Shown here: positions 1 through 7,049 of the stretch, in pieces
Layout of the letters: every line of letters starts with the position of its first letter
Position numbering within the stretch: position 1 is the stretch's first letter
Source: Candidatus Methylomirabilota bacterium
GTDB lineage: Bacteria; Methylomirabilota; Methylomirabilia; Methylomirabilales; Methylomirabilaceae
Direction: 5' to 3'
Assembly: GCA_016200385.1 (NCBI GenBank)
Contig: JACQEV010000320.1
Location: forward strand, 1 to 10,133
Length of the DNA stretch: 10,133 nucleotides
Made by a program: the position numbers and the translations under genes
Notes under the pieces: model-generated
What the model saw: the letters and a program-made list of their open reading frames with translations, nothing else
Database searches by the model: none
What the model was told of the DNA's origin: nothing

Positions 1-1
1 C

Positions 2-415
2 CGAGGGTTCAAGGTCCCAATGCTTAGCGACGGCTGGCAGCGGCTTGAGGCTGAAGGAGTTGACCTCGCGTTCCGCGCGGAGCCGGGCGGCCAAGTCGCG
101 GCCCTTTTCGTCAGTTGCGAAGGACAGCAGGTGATCCCGCTCCGAGTCCTGGCCAGGCGCCTGTTCTTCGGGATCAGCGCAAAGCAGGTTATGGCGCAGG
201 AGCCGGTATCGCTCAACGGCACGGAGGCGATCCATACCGTACTGGAGGGACGTCTCAAGGATGCCGATGTGATGGTGAGCAGCTATGTCGCCAAGGATAA
301 TGACTGCGTCTATGACCTGGTCTACGTGGCCGCTCCCACAGTCTATCAGGACCGGCTGTCGGAGTTTGAGCGGTTCGTGAAGGGGTGGCTCTTCACCGGA
401 ACGCGGGGCCGCTGA
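2..415 (+). CDS. Unidentified small protein, 5' partial, first gene of the Mla-type operon
   Basis: The frame is open from the first bases of the window (Arg-Gly-Phe-Lys-Val-Pro precede the first Met at 20), so the gene most likely starts upstream and only the C-terminal about 138 residues are visible. The visible part is a soluble alpha/beta-looking sequence with no membrane segment; it has Trp-Gln and Asp-Leu-Ala-Phe-Arg near the start and a Tyr-Asp-Leu-Val-Tyr-Val-Ala stretch near the end. Its stop (413-415) lies 9 nt before the permease start, and the permease ribosome-binding site overlaps the stop, so the two are cotranscribed. From memory, similar small proteins, sometimes annotated as lipoproteins, occur next to mlaE in deltaproteobacteria-like genomes. 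A lipoprotein signal cannot be checked because the N-terminus is missing. The operon role is inferred from position only. A start at 20 is possible but lacks a good Shine-Dalgarno sequence. Confidence 0.7.
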   Translation, partial: RGFKVPMLSDGWQRLEAEGVDLAFRAEPGGQVAALFVSCEGQQVIPLRVLARRLFFGISAKQVMAQEPVSLNGTEAIHTVLEGRLKDADVMVSSYVAKDNDCVYDLVYVAAPTVYQDRLSEFERFVKGWLFTGTRGR

Positions 416-424
416 GGACGGGCG

Positions 425-1210
425 ATGCGGAACGCGGCCCTAACCATCGGAGATCAGTCCCTGCGAATGCTCGAGCTGCTGGGCGGGCTGTCGCAGCTCA
501 CCTATCAGACCTTTTCCTGCGCATTCAGACCTCCGTACAACCTCCGCGCATTGATTCAGCAGGTGGATCATCTCGGGGTGAAATCGATCACGATCGGTGG
601 CGTGGCCGCGATCTTCACCGGCCTCGTCTTGGCGCTGCAGACCGCCTACGGCCTTGGGCGGTTCGGGGCGAAGGGGTACGTCGGACTCATTGTGTCGCTC
701 TCGATGGTCCGGGAGCTAGGACCGGTCCTCACAGCCCTTCTGGTGGGAGGGCGGGTCAGTTCGGGGATCACCGCCGAACTTGGGTCGATGCAGGTCACCG
801 AGCAGATCGACGCGATGCGAGCCATGGGCGCGAATCCGATCAAGAAACTGGTAGTGCCACGGGTCCTCAGCGCAATGCTGGTCTTGCCGCTCCTCACCGT
901 CATGGCCGACGTCTTGGGGATTCTCGGCGGGATGGTGATCTCCAGGCACGAGTTCCAGGTCGATTACCGGCTCTACTACAATACCGTGACGCGCAACCTG
1001 ACACTGGCCGATATCGTGAGCGGTCTGGGCAAGACGGTGATCTTCGGTCTTATCATCGCCATCGTCGGCTGCTATAAGGGACTGGAGACTTCGGGAGGAA
1101 CGGAGGGACTCGGCAAGGCGACCACAGCAGCGGTTGTCACATCAGCCATCATCGTCATTATCTCGGATTTCTTCCTCACGAAGTTCTTCTGGTGGCTGGA
1201 GGGTTGGTAA
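425..1210 (+). CDS. mlaE: MlaE/YrbE-family ABC transporter permease
   Basis: Inner-membrane permease of an MCE-type (Mla) phospholipid transporter. The 261-residue length is typical for the family. Residues 52-76 form the first strong hydrophobic segment. The cytoplasmic-loop signature follows: Arg-Glu-Leu-Gly-Pro-Val-Leu (96-102), then Gly-Ser-Met-Gln-Val-Thr-Glu-Gln-Ile-Asp-Ala-Met (120-131) and Asn-Pro-Ile-Lys...Val-Pro-Arg (137-146), which is the MlaE coupling region contacting the ATPase. Further hydrophobic segments lie at about 147-173, 203-218 and 235-255. The loop Cys-Tyr-Lys-Gly-Leu...Gly-Thr-Glu-Gly-Leu-Gly (216-230) is also typical of the family. The start at 425 is preceded by a TGAGGA site (413-418) overlapping the upstream stop. 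The gene is followed immediately by the ATPase and then the MCE protein, the usual permease-ATPase-MCE order. The direction of lipid transport cannot be read from the sequence. Confidence 0.95.
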   Translation: MRNAALTIGDQSLRMLELLGGLSQLTYQTFSCAFRPPYNLRALIQQVDHLGVKSITIGGVAAIFTGLVLALQTAYGLGRFGAKGYVGLIVSLSMVRELGPVLTALLVGGRVSSGITAELGSMQVTEQIDAMRAMGANPIKKLVVPRVLSAMLVLPLLTVMADVLGILGGMVISRHEFQVDYRLYYNTVTRNLTLADIVSGLGKTVIFGLIIAIVGCYKGLETSGGTEGLGKATTAAVVTSAIIVIISDFFLTKFFWWLEGW

Positions 1211-1211
1211 G

Positions 1212-1952
1212 ATGAGCGACGCGGTCATCGAGTTCCGGCAAGTCCACAAGTCGTTCAACCGCACCCCGGTCCTGGCCGGGATGGACCTCGTGATCCGGCC
1301 CGCCGAAACGGTCACCATCATCGGCGGCAGTGGGATGGGCAAGAGCGTCATGTTGAAATTGATCGTTGGCTTGATGAAGCCGGAGGCAGGGCAGGTGCTG
1401 ATCGAGGGAGAGGACGTCGTTCCCCTGACGGAGGATAAGCTCATCAGGGTCCGCAAGAAGATCGGACTGGTCTTCCAAAGCTCGGCCCTTTTCGACTCCC
1501 TGTCCGTGGGAGAGAACATCGCCTACCCCCTTCGGGAGCACACCTCCATGTCGGAGCAGGAGATCCGAGAGCGCATCAGGGAAACCTTGAGCCTTGTGGG
1601 GCTCGAGGGCATCGAGGACAAAGATCCGGCCGAGCTGTCGGGCGGGATGAGAAAGCGGGTGGCCCTCGCCAGAGCGATCGCCCTGGTTCCGCGGATCATT
1701 CTGTATGACGAGCCGACGACCGGCCTCGACCCTACCAACACCGAGAAGATCAACGAGCTGATCGTGGATATGGATGAGAAGCTTGGCGTGACCTCAGTGG
1801 TGGTCACTCACGACATGCGGAGCGCGTTCAAGATCTCCGATCGAATCGCGCTGCTCTATCAGGGCAAGATTGCCTTCGCAGGAACCCCCAAGGAGATCGA
1901 GGGCTCTGATCTGCCGCTGGTTCGACAGTTCATTGCCGGAACGATGGCATGA
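1212..1952 (+). CDS. mlaF: MlaF-family ABC transporter ATP-binding protein
   Basis: ATPase that powers the MCE/Mla lipid transporter by pairing with the MlaE permease. With the start at 1212 the protein has 246 residues. All nucleotide-binding motifs are intact: Walker A Gly-Gly-Ser-Gly-Met-Gly-Lys-Ser (38-45, Lys44), Q-loop Gln89, signature Leu-Ser-Gly-Gly-Met (142-146), Walker B Ile-Ile-Leu-Tyr-Asp-Glu-Pro (162-168, catalytic Glu167) and H-loop His200. The Met after Gly-Ser-Gly in Walker A and the Met after the Ser-Gly-Gly signature are characteristic of the MlaF branch. The reading frame is open further upstream to an ATG at 1134, but that would overlap mlaE by 77 nt. The 1212 start has a GGAGGG site (1198-1203) at 8-nt spacing and gives the expected N-terminus, so it is preferred. 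Only one base separates it from the mlaE stop, indicating tight coupling. Confidence 0.95.
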   Translation: MSDAVIEFRQVHKSFNRTPVLAGMDLVIRPAETVTIIGGSGMGKSVMLKLIVGLMKPEAGQVLIEGEDVVPLTEDKLIRVRKKIGLVFQSSALFDSLSVGENIAYPLREHTSMSEQEIRERIRETLSLVGLEGIEDKDPAELSGGMRKRVALARAIALVPRIILYDEPTTGLDPTNTEKINELIVDMDEKLGVTSVVVTHDMRSAFKISDRIALLYQGKIAFAGTPKEIEGSDLPLVRQFIAGTMA

Positions 1953-1965
1953 AAGTGGGGGGCAC

Positions 1966-2070
1966 TCAGCTATCAGCGGTCAGCGTAGGGGCAGGGCTTG
2001 CCCTGCCCAAAGGGCGCAGCAAGCAGCGCCCCTACATTGGTCTTGCTGAAAGGTGAACGCTGAACGCTAA
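1966..2070. repeat. Composite palindromic repeat (unit A) upstream of mlaD
   Basis: This gap between mlaF and mlaD consists almost wholly of repeat sequence. The left arm (1967-1984) matches the left arm of the repeat at 5644-5661 in 16 of 18 positions. The right arm from 2045 matches the one from 5667 (17 of the first 19 positions). In this copy the arms are separated by a 56-bp block (1985-2040) absent from the other copy. Codons are not maintained and no ORF is supported. The unit ends 2 nt before the mlaD ribosome-binding site, so it lies in the mlaF-mlaD leader mRNA and may shape transcript folding or stability. That role is an inference. Confidence 0.75.
1985..2035. repeat. GTAGGGGC-ended fold-back element nested in unit A
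   Basis: The block begins GTAGGGGC (1985-1992) and ends with its exact reverse complement GCCCCTAC (2028-2035). Two internal hairpins lie between: GGGCAGGGC (1989-1997) pairs with GCCCTGCCC (2000-2008), and GGGCGC (2012-2017) pairs with GCGCCC (2026-2031). The hairpins overlap the outer stem, so alternative cloverleaf-like or double-hairpin folds are possible. No T-run follows, so it is not a classical Rho-independent terminator. I recall similar GTAGGGGC-type small repeats as common intergenic elements in several environmental bacterial genomes; the copy number in this genome cannot be judged from one window. Confidence 0.7.
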
Positions 2071-2072
2071 CC

Positions 2073-2078
2073 AGGAGG
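2073..2078 (+). promoter_or_regulatory. Ribosome-binding site of mlaD
   Basis: A perfect AGGAGG lies 7 nt before the ATG at 2086. It follows directly after the repeat unit, which suggests that the unit inserted, or was tolerated, just short of the translation signal. It fixes the mlaD start at 2086 rather than at the internal Met codon at 2107. Confidence 0.8.
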
Positions 2079-2085
2079 AAAGCAA

Positions 2086-3150
2086 ATGCAGGAACGTGAA
2101 CAGTCGATGCGCTTGCGGGTGGGAATCTTTGTCCTGGGACTCCTGATTCTTTTCATGGTCTTTGTGCTGACCATCGGGAGCCAGAGCCGGATCTTCGAGC
2201 GCCGCTACCGCCTGCACGCCTTCTTCGGCACCATCGAGGGGCTGAATACCGGGGCGCCGGTCCGGCTCGCAGGCGTCTCGATCGGCTCGATCAGCGCAAT
2301 TACCTTCAGCAAGGACCTCTCCAGCAAGAAGATCAGGGTGACCATGAGCCTCGACGCCAGGCTCCAGGATCGGATCCGGGAGGATTCGATCGCCAGCATC
2401 GGAACCATCGGACTCGTGGGAGACAAGGTGCTGGAGCTGACGGTGGGAAGTCCCGAGAAGAAGGTCCTTCCCCCAGGGGCCGTCGTGGCCAGTATCGACC
2501 CGCCGGACTACGCCCAGCTCCTCCAGAGAGGCAATCAGATCGTGGACAACGTGATGAAGATCTCGGACTCCTTGAGCAATCTCCTGGGCGGTGGAGCAGG
2601 GGCGGCTGCGCGACAGGATCTCGGCGGAAGCATCGCCTCCCTCAACCGGATCATGGGGGAGATCGAGCGGGGCAGCGGATTGCTGCACGCGCTGGTCTAT
2701 GAGAAGTCCACAGCTACTACCCTGAAAGACTTGAGCGAAGCCGCCACCTCGCTCAAGCGGATGTCGAAGGCATTAGAGGAGGGCAAGGGCTTGCTCCCAG
2801 CGCTTCTCTACGATCCGAAGAGCCGTGAGGTCCTGACCGACTTGGAACACGCGTCCCGCGCGGTGAGCGGGCTGATGGCGAAGTTCCAGGATCAAAAAGG
2901 GCTGGCCCACGTCCTGTTTGCAGATCCGCGAGCCGATACGATCATGGCAGATCTCGAGCAAGCCTCCAAGAATCTCAAGCTGGTATCGGCCCGGCTGGCG
3001 AAAGGAGAGGGAACGCTGGGAGCGCTCATCGATGACCCCACGCTGTACGAGGACCTTGCATCTCTGCTGAGAGGGGCGAATCGCAGCCTGATCTTGCGAA
3101 GCCTGATCCAATCTACCCGGCGAGCGGGCGCGTCCTCCGAACCGCGATGA
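2086..3150 (+). CDS. mlaD: MlaD-type MCE-domain protein with C-terminal 37-residue repeats
   Basis: Substrate-binding MCE protein of the transporter, anchored in the inner membrane with the bulk in the periplasm. Residues 10-31 form a single N-terminal transmembrane helix. The MCE domain follows (about 41-120): Phe-Gly-Thr-Ile-Glu-Gly-Leu...Gly-Ala-Pro-Val-Arg-Leu-Ala-Gly-Val-Ser-Ile-Gly (47-67) and Ile-Gly-Leu-Val-Gly-Asp-Lys-Val-Leu-Glu-Leu (108-118) are the family signatures. The remaining about 230 residues are predicted to be helical and contain four related blocks beginning at Gly198, Gly235, Gly272 and Gly309, spaced exactly 37 residues. Each has a Gly-x-Leu/Thr-x-x-x-Leu core, usually followed by Asp-Pro, then an Asp-Leu...Ala-Ser helix. 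E. coli MlaD is much shorter (about 180 residues) and lacks such a tail. The tail may form a helical channel or spacer across the periplasm, which is an inference. The stop overlaps the next start as ATGA. Confidence 0.93.
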   Translation: MQEREQSMRLRVGIFVLGLLILFMVFVLTIGSQSRIFERRYRLHAFFGTIEGLNTGAPVRLAGVSIGSISAITFSKDLSSKKIRVTMSLDARLQDRIREDSIASIGTIGLVGDKVLELTVGSPEKKVLPPGAVVASIDPPDYAQLLQRGNQIVDNVMKISDSLSNLLGGGAGAAARQDLGGSIASLNRIMGEIERGSGLLHALVYEKSTATTLKDLSEAATSLKRMSKALEEGKGLLPALLYDPKSREVLTDLEHASRAVSGLMAKFQDQKGLAHVLFADPRADTIMADLEQASKNLKLVSARLAKGEGTLGALIDDPTLYEDLASLLRGANRSLILRSLIQSTRRAGASSEPR

Positions 3151-5633
3151 ATCCAGTCCCATCGGCTTCCCTGATTGTCCACGGCCACTTCTACCAGCCG
3201 ACGCGCGAGAATCCCTGGACCGACGAGGTTGAGCGGCAGCCATCCGCCGCCCCCTACCACGACTGGAACGACCGGATCGCTGCCGAATGTTACACGCCAA
3301 ATGGGTGGGCCAGGCTTCTGGACGATGAGGGACGGATCGTGGGGCTGGTCAATAACTACACCGGGATCGGTTTCGACGTCGGCCCCACCCTCTTCCGATG
3401 GCTTGAGCGGCACGCCCCAGAGACCTGCCGCCGCATCATCGAGGCCGACCGACAAAGCCTGATCCGCTTCGCCGGTCACGGCAACGCCCTTGCCCACCCG
3501 TACGTCCATGCGATCCTTCCGCTTGCCGATCCACAAGACCGCTCCACACTGGTCAAGTGGGGGATCGCCGAGTTCCGATCCCGCTTCGGACGGGAGCCGG
3601 AGGGGATGTGGCTCCCAGAGACTGCGGTTGACTCGGCAATCCTTCAGCTTCTGAACGATCATGGAATTCGCTTCACCGTCCTGGCGCCCTGGCAGGCAGT
3701 CCGGTTTCGCTCGATCGGCCAGGAGGGGTGGCGCGAGGTTGGCCCAGAGGGGATTGATCCGAGGCGTACGTATCGGTGCCTCCTGCCTGGTGGGGGAGCG
3801 ATCGACCTGTTCTTCTACGACCCGGCACTCTCCAGGGCCATTGCCTTTGAGGGCCTGCTGCAGTCGCCCGATCGCTTCATCGGCCGACTCGTCGAGGCCT
3901 CCCGCGGCCCAGACCGTGGCCTGTATATCCTCTGCACCGACGGGGAGTCTTACGGCCATCACACCAGACTTGGAGAGCGCGCATTGGCCGCCCTCCTGAC
4001 GCGAGAGGTCGCGCCCGGAGATCCCGCGATCACCAACTTCGGGGAGTATCTCGAAAGCCATCCGCCTGCCTACGAGGTGCTCATTCGGGAAGGAAGCGCC
4101 TGGAGCTGCGCACACGGCCTCGGGCGATGGAAAGAAGACTGCGGTTGTAGCACCGGCGGCGAGCCCGGCTGGCGCCAGGGTTGGCGCGTCCCCCTGCGGG
4201 CAGCTCTCGAGGGGCTACGGGACGGGCTCCGTCGCCTTTTCGTGGAGCAGGGAGGTCGGTATTTCACCGATGTCTGGGCCGCGAGGGACGGCTACATCGC
4301 CCTGATGCTTGACCGGAGCACCCCCTCTGTCGAGGCGTTTTTCGACCAGCACGGGCGTCGGTCGCTTTCGCTGGAGCAGCGGGCGGCCGCGCTTCAGCTA
4401 TTGGAGATGCAGCGGCACACCCTCCTCATGCAGACCAGTTGTGGCTGGTTCTTTGCCGACATCTCCGGCGTCGAACCGGTCCAGAACCTCAGACATGCCG
4501 CGCGGGCTATCGAGTTGGCGTCTGCCTGGGCGACGGGGAACATAGAGGCGAAATTCCTGGCCGAGCTCCAGGCAGCCAAGAGCAACCTTCCTTCGGAGCG
4601 CGACGGCCGACGGATCTGGGAGGCCAGAGTACGCACGGCACGCGTGGAGCCCACCCGCTTCGCAGCCCTTTATGCGGTGCGGTCAGTGGCGGGCGGCCTG
4701 CCAGATCCGTATCGGGTCTATGCTTTCGACCTCTATCGACTTGCCCTCGAGCGCCGTCCCATCATGGGTGGGACGATGGTCGTGGGCAGCGTGGATGTGC
4801 GATCGTCGTTGACCTTGGAACGGGAGCAGATCGGATTTGTCCTGAGCTGGTTGGACGCCGACGGGATGGCCGGGTATCTGTTCCCTTGGAGAGGAGAGAA
4901 AGACCTCAACCGCTGGCGTGAGGGCTTTGAAAGGGGAGCCGAGGGCGCTTCGCTGCCGGATCGCGCCCAGGCAGTCCCGATCTCCTTGAAGATGTTCAAT
5001 TCAGAAGAGCGCCAGGAGATCCTGCTTGCCCTCTACAGAGGACGCGAGGAAGAACTCCACAAAGGCTACGATGAGCTGGCGGCGCGAACCCGTTGGCTAT
5101 TGAGGGAGTTCTTCAACGAGGGGCTCTCCCCTCCCGAGGCGCTGAGAGCGCCGACCGAGTTCATCCTCGCCCGGGATCTGGAGGCCCGCCTGCGGGAATG
5201 GCTGTCCGACGGCGACGCGGAGGCCAACCGCGCCCTTCTCACAGTGGCCGATGAAGCGAGGCGGCTCGACCTCGGGCAGAAACATCGCCTGAAGGACCTC
5301 CTCTCCGCATCATTCATTGCGAGGATGCGGCTGCTGCGAGAGCATCCGGACCTGGAGGGATTGAATTTGGCGCAGGAGATTTTGGACCTCGCTGACCGGA
5401 TAGGCTGCCCGTTGGAATCAGCCGACATCGTTCCCCTCATGGATGAGATCCTCGCGCACGGAGCGCCGCCGCTGATCGAGCAGTTGCTTCAGACGGGCTC
5501 AAAGGATCTCTACGATCTGGTCTCAGCCCTGCTCCGTCTCGGTGAACGATTCGGGTTCTCGACCGGAAGGCTCAGGCAGCGCCTTCGCCCGATCGAAGAC
5601 CGACTGGCAGCGGATCCCGGCCTCTGGCCTTGA
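3147..5633 (+). CDS. GH57-family glycoside hydrolase with C-terminal DUF3536-like region
   Basis: Large (828-residue) predicted cytoplasmic alpha-glucan-active enzyme; there is no signal peptide. The GH57 catalytic domain fills about the first 300 residues. Motif 1 is His-Gly-His-Phe-Tyr-Gln-Pro-Thr-Arg-Glu (12-21). Another conserved stretch, Asn-Ala-Leu-Ala-His-Pro-Tyr (113-119), is followed by Glu-Gly-Met-Trp-Leu-Pro-Glu (152-158), with Glu158 the likely nucleophile. Cys-Thr-Asp-Gly-Glu-Ser-Tyr-Gly-His-His (263-272) follows, with Asp265 the likely second catalytic residue. A Cys-rich motif lies at 319-334 (Cys321, Cys332, Cys334). The segment Gln422-Arg-His through Cys432-Gly-Trp-Phe-Phe (to 436) begins the helical region I recognise as DUF3536-like. 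Such proteins are usually annotated as alpha-amylase or glucanotransferase relatives; the exact reaction is not established from sequence. The ATG overlaps the mlaD stop (ATGA) and has no clear Shine-Dalgarno site, which points to translational coupling. glgB lies about 3.2 kb downstream. Confidence 0.88.
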   Translation: MNPVPSASLIVHGHFYQPTRENPWTDEVERQPSAAPYHDWNDRIAAECYTPNGWARLLDDEGRIVGLVNNYTGIGFDVGPTLFRWLERHAPETCRRIIEADRQSLIRFAGHGNALAHPYVHAILPLADPQDRSTLVKWGIAEFRSRFGREPEGMWLPETAVDSAILQLLNDHGIRFTVLAPWQAVRFRSIGQEGWREVGPEGIDPRRTYRCLLPGGGAIDLFFYDPALSRAIAFEGLLQSPDRFIGRLVEASRGPDRGLYILCTDGESYGHHTRLGERALAALLTREVAPGDPAITNFGEYLESHPPAYEVLIREGSAWSCAHGLGRWKEDCGCSTGGEPGWRQGWRVPLRAALEGLRDGLRRLFVEQGGRYFTDVWAARDGYIALMLDRSTPSVEAFFDQHGRRSLSLEQRAAALQLLEMQRHTLLMQTSCGWFFADISGVEPVQNLRHAARAIELASAWATGNIEAKFLAELQAAKSNLPSERDGRRIWEARVRTARVEPTRFAALYAVRSVAGGLPDPYRVYAFDLYRLALERRPIMGGTMVVGSVDVRSSLTLEREQIGFVLSWLDADGMAGYLFPWRGEKDLNRWREGFERGAEGASLPDRAQAVPISLKMFNSEERQEILLALYRGREEELHKGYDELAARTRWLLREFFNEGLSPPEALRAPTEFILARDLEARLREWLSDGDAEANRALLTVADEARRLDLGQKHRLKDLLSASFIARMRLLREHPDLEGLNLAQEILDLADRIGCPLESADIVPLMDEILAHGAPPLIEQLLQTGSKDLYDLVSALLRLGERFGFSTGRLRQRLRPIEDRLAADPGLWP

Positions 5634-5642
5634 AGGCAGCCT

Positions 5643-5699
5643 TCAGCATTCAGCGGTCAGCTCTTAGCTGAAAGCTGATCGCTGATGCCTGAGAGCTAA
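5643..5699. repeat. Palindromic repeat (unit B) upstream of the corC-like gene
   Basis: An imperfect fold-back fills most of the gap between the GH57 gene and the CorC-like gene. The core stem pairs 5650-5662 with 5673-5685 (12 of 13 positions pair, and the odd one is a possible G-T pair) around a 10-nt loop. The outer arms remain similar, with small gaps, out to about 5690. The arms are related to unit A at 1966-2070 but have no central insert. No T-run follows, so it is a weak terminator candidate. It may act as an mRNA-stabilising or processing hairpin between the two genes. Confidence 0.75.
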
Positions 5700-5713
5700 A
5701 AAGGAGCAACGTG

Positions 5714-7030
5714 ATGGAGGGCTTAGGCAGCGGAATACTGGTACTGGAGACCGTCTTCATCTTCCTGCTGATCCTGATCAACGGGTTCTTCTCCGCCTCC
5801 GAGGTGGCGGTGATCTCGCTCCGCCGCAGCCGGGTACAGGAACTGGCGGAGGCGGGAGAGGGGCGGGCTGTAGCGATTCAGCGGCTCAAAGACGACCCCG
5901 ACCGATTTCTGGCGACCATTCAGATCGGGATCACCCTGGTCGGCACGCTCGCCTCGGCCATTGGCGGGGCGCTAGCGGTGAAGGTGGCCCATCCGCTCCT
6001 GGATCACCTGCCGGGGGTCGGACTGCGGGTGGGAGGCGAGCTGGTCGCCCTCGGGCTCGTGGTCCTGATCATTACGTATCTGAGCGTCGTCTTCGGAGAG
6101 CTGGTCCCCAAGTCGCTGGCCCTCCGCCATGGGGAGCGGGTGGCACTGAAGATCGCCAGACCCCTCGAGATCCTCTCGCGGTGGTTCTGGTTTATGGCCC
6201 GTCCACTTATCGCATCGAGCCACCTGATCCTCTCCCCGTTCGGCGTCCCTCCCCACGCAGCGGGCAGCTTCGTGAGCGAGGAGGAGATTAAGTTGATGGT
6301 CCGCGAGGGCAAGGAGAAGGGGATCTTCGACCAGACGGAGCAGGAACTGATCCACAGCGTCTTCGAGTTTACAGAGTCCTCGGTCAGAGAAGTCATGATC
6401 CCTCGACCACGGATCGATGCTATCGAGCTGGAGACACCTCTGGAGGAGGCGCTCAAGTTCATCGTTGAGACGGGCCATTCCCGATATCCCGTCTACCGGA
6501 AGAGTCTCGATGACGTCTGCGGAGTCTTGTACTACAAGGATCTCTTGCGCATGCAACTGGAGAGCCGGCCAGCCTCGCTCGGGGCGATCATCCACCCGGT
6601 CTATTTTGTGCCGGAGACGATGAAGGTCAGTCAGCTCCTGAAGGAGCTTCAGCGGAGGCGAATGTCGTTGGCGATCGTCGTGGACGAGCATGGCGGCGTG
6701 GACGGGTTGGTGACGATGGAAGATCTGCTCGAGGAGATCGTCGGAGAGATTCACGATGAGTACGATGCCGCCGGCAAGCCAGTCGAGCGGCTGAAGGACG
6801 GCTCGCTCCTCATCGACGCATCCCTGAGCCTCAAAGACTTGCAGGACGAGTACGGGCTGCCATTTCCTGAGTCGTCGGAGTACGAGACCCTGGCAGGCTT
6901 CATGCTGTCCCAGCTTCAGCGGATGCCCAAAGGCGGCGATATCATCAAGTATCAAGGGATGAAGTTGACGGTGGTCGATATGGAAGGTCGGCGGATCGCC
7001 CGGATCAAAGTGGAGGGGCTGGGGAAATAG
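5714..7030 (+). CDS. CorC/HlyC-family membrane protein (DUF21, CBS pair, CorC domain)
   Basis: Inner-membrane protein of the CNNM/CorB-TlyC family, often annotated as hemolysin; characterised members are linked to Mg2+ or Co2+ transport, so hemolysis should not be assumed. The 438-residue length is typical. The DUF21 domain spans about 1-180: hydrophobic segments at about 8-35, 70-90, 109-131 and 157-175, with the signature Asn-Gly-Phe-Phe-Ser-Ala-Ser-Glu (23-30) and the Gly-Glu-Leu-Val-Pro-Lys-Ser motif (128-134). The CBS pair begins at Val-Arg-Glu-Val-Met-Ile-Pro-Arg (224-231), with His-Ser-Arg-Tyr-Pro-Val-Tyr (255-261), and ends with Glu-Asp-Leu-Leu-Glu-Glu-Ile-Val-Gly-Glu-Ile (336-346). 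A C-terminal CorC/HlyC domain (about 360-438) follows. The ATG at 5714 sits 7 nt after AAGGAG (5701-5706); a GTG at 5711 is possible but too close. The lapA-like gene follows after 19 nt. Confidence 0.92.
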   Translation: MEGLGSGILVLETVFIFLLILINGFFSASEVAVISLRRSRVQELAEAGEGRAVAIQRLKDDPDRFLATIQIGITLVGTLASAIGGALAVKVAHPLLDHLPGVGLRVGGELVALGLVVLIITYLSVVFGELVPKSLALRHGERVALKIARPLEILSRWFWFMARPLIASSHLILSPFGVPPHAAGSFVSEEEIKLMVREGKEKGIFDQTEQELIHSVFEFTESSVREVMIPRPRIDAIELETPLEEALKFIVETGHSRYPVYRKSLDDVCGVLYYKDLLRMQLESRPASLGAIIHPVYFVPETMKVSQLLKELQRRRMSLAIVVDEHGGVDGLVTMEDLLEEIVGEIHDEYDAAGKPVERLKDGSLLIDASLSLKDLQDEYGLPFPESSEYETLAGFMLSQLQRMPKGGDIIKYQGMKLTVVDMEGRRIARIKVEGLGK

Positions 7031-7037
7031 GACTGGC

Positions 7038-7044
7038 AAGGAGG
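7038..7044 (+). promoter_or_regulatory. Ribosome-binding site of the LapA-like gene
   Basis: AAGGAGG lies 5 nt before the ATG at 7050, only 7 nt after the CorC-like gene's stop. It supports an independent, strong start for the small membrane protein within a shared transcript. Confidence 0.75.
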
Positions 7045-7049
7045 CGGCC

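Noticed and set aside
385..1077. Plus-strand 230-codon frame overlapping mlaE
   Set aside because: It is out of frame with the well-conserved permease and is rich in Arg, Gly and Asp without motifs: a shifted-frame shadow.
1134..1211. Longer N-terminus for the MlaF ATPase
   Set aside because: It would overlap mlaE by 77 nt and add a Ser-rich extension not seen in the family; the 1212 ATG has a good ribosome-binding site.
1985..2035. Rho-independent terminator between mlaF and mlaD
   Set aside because: Strong hairpins but no following T-run; the location inside a permease-ATPase-MCE operon also argues against full termination.
2892..4115. Long minus-strand open frame (407 codons) opposite mlaD and the GH57 gene
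   Set aside because: It lies antisense to two strongly supported genes, has no recognisable domain, and is expected from GC-rich codon use on the opposite strand.
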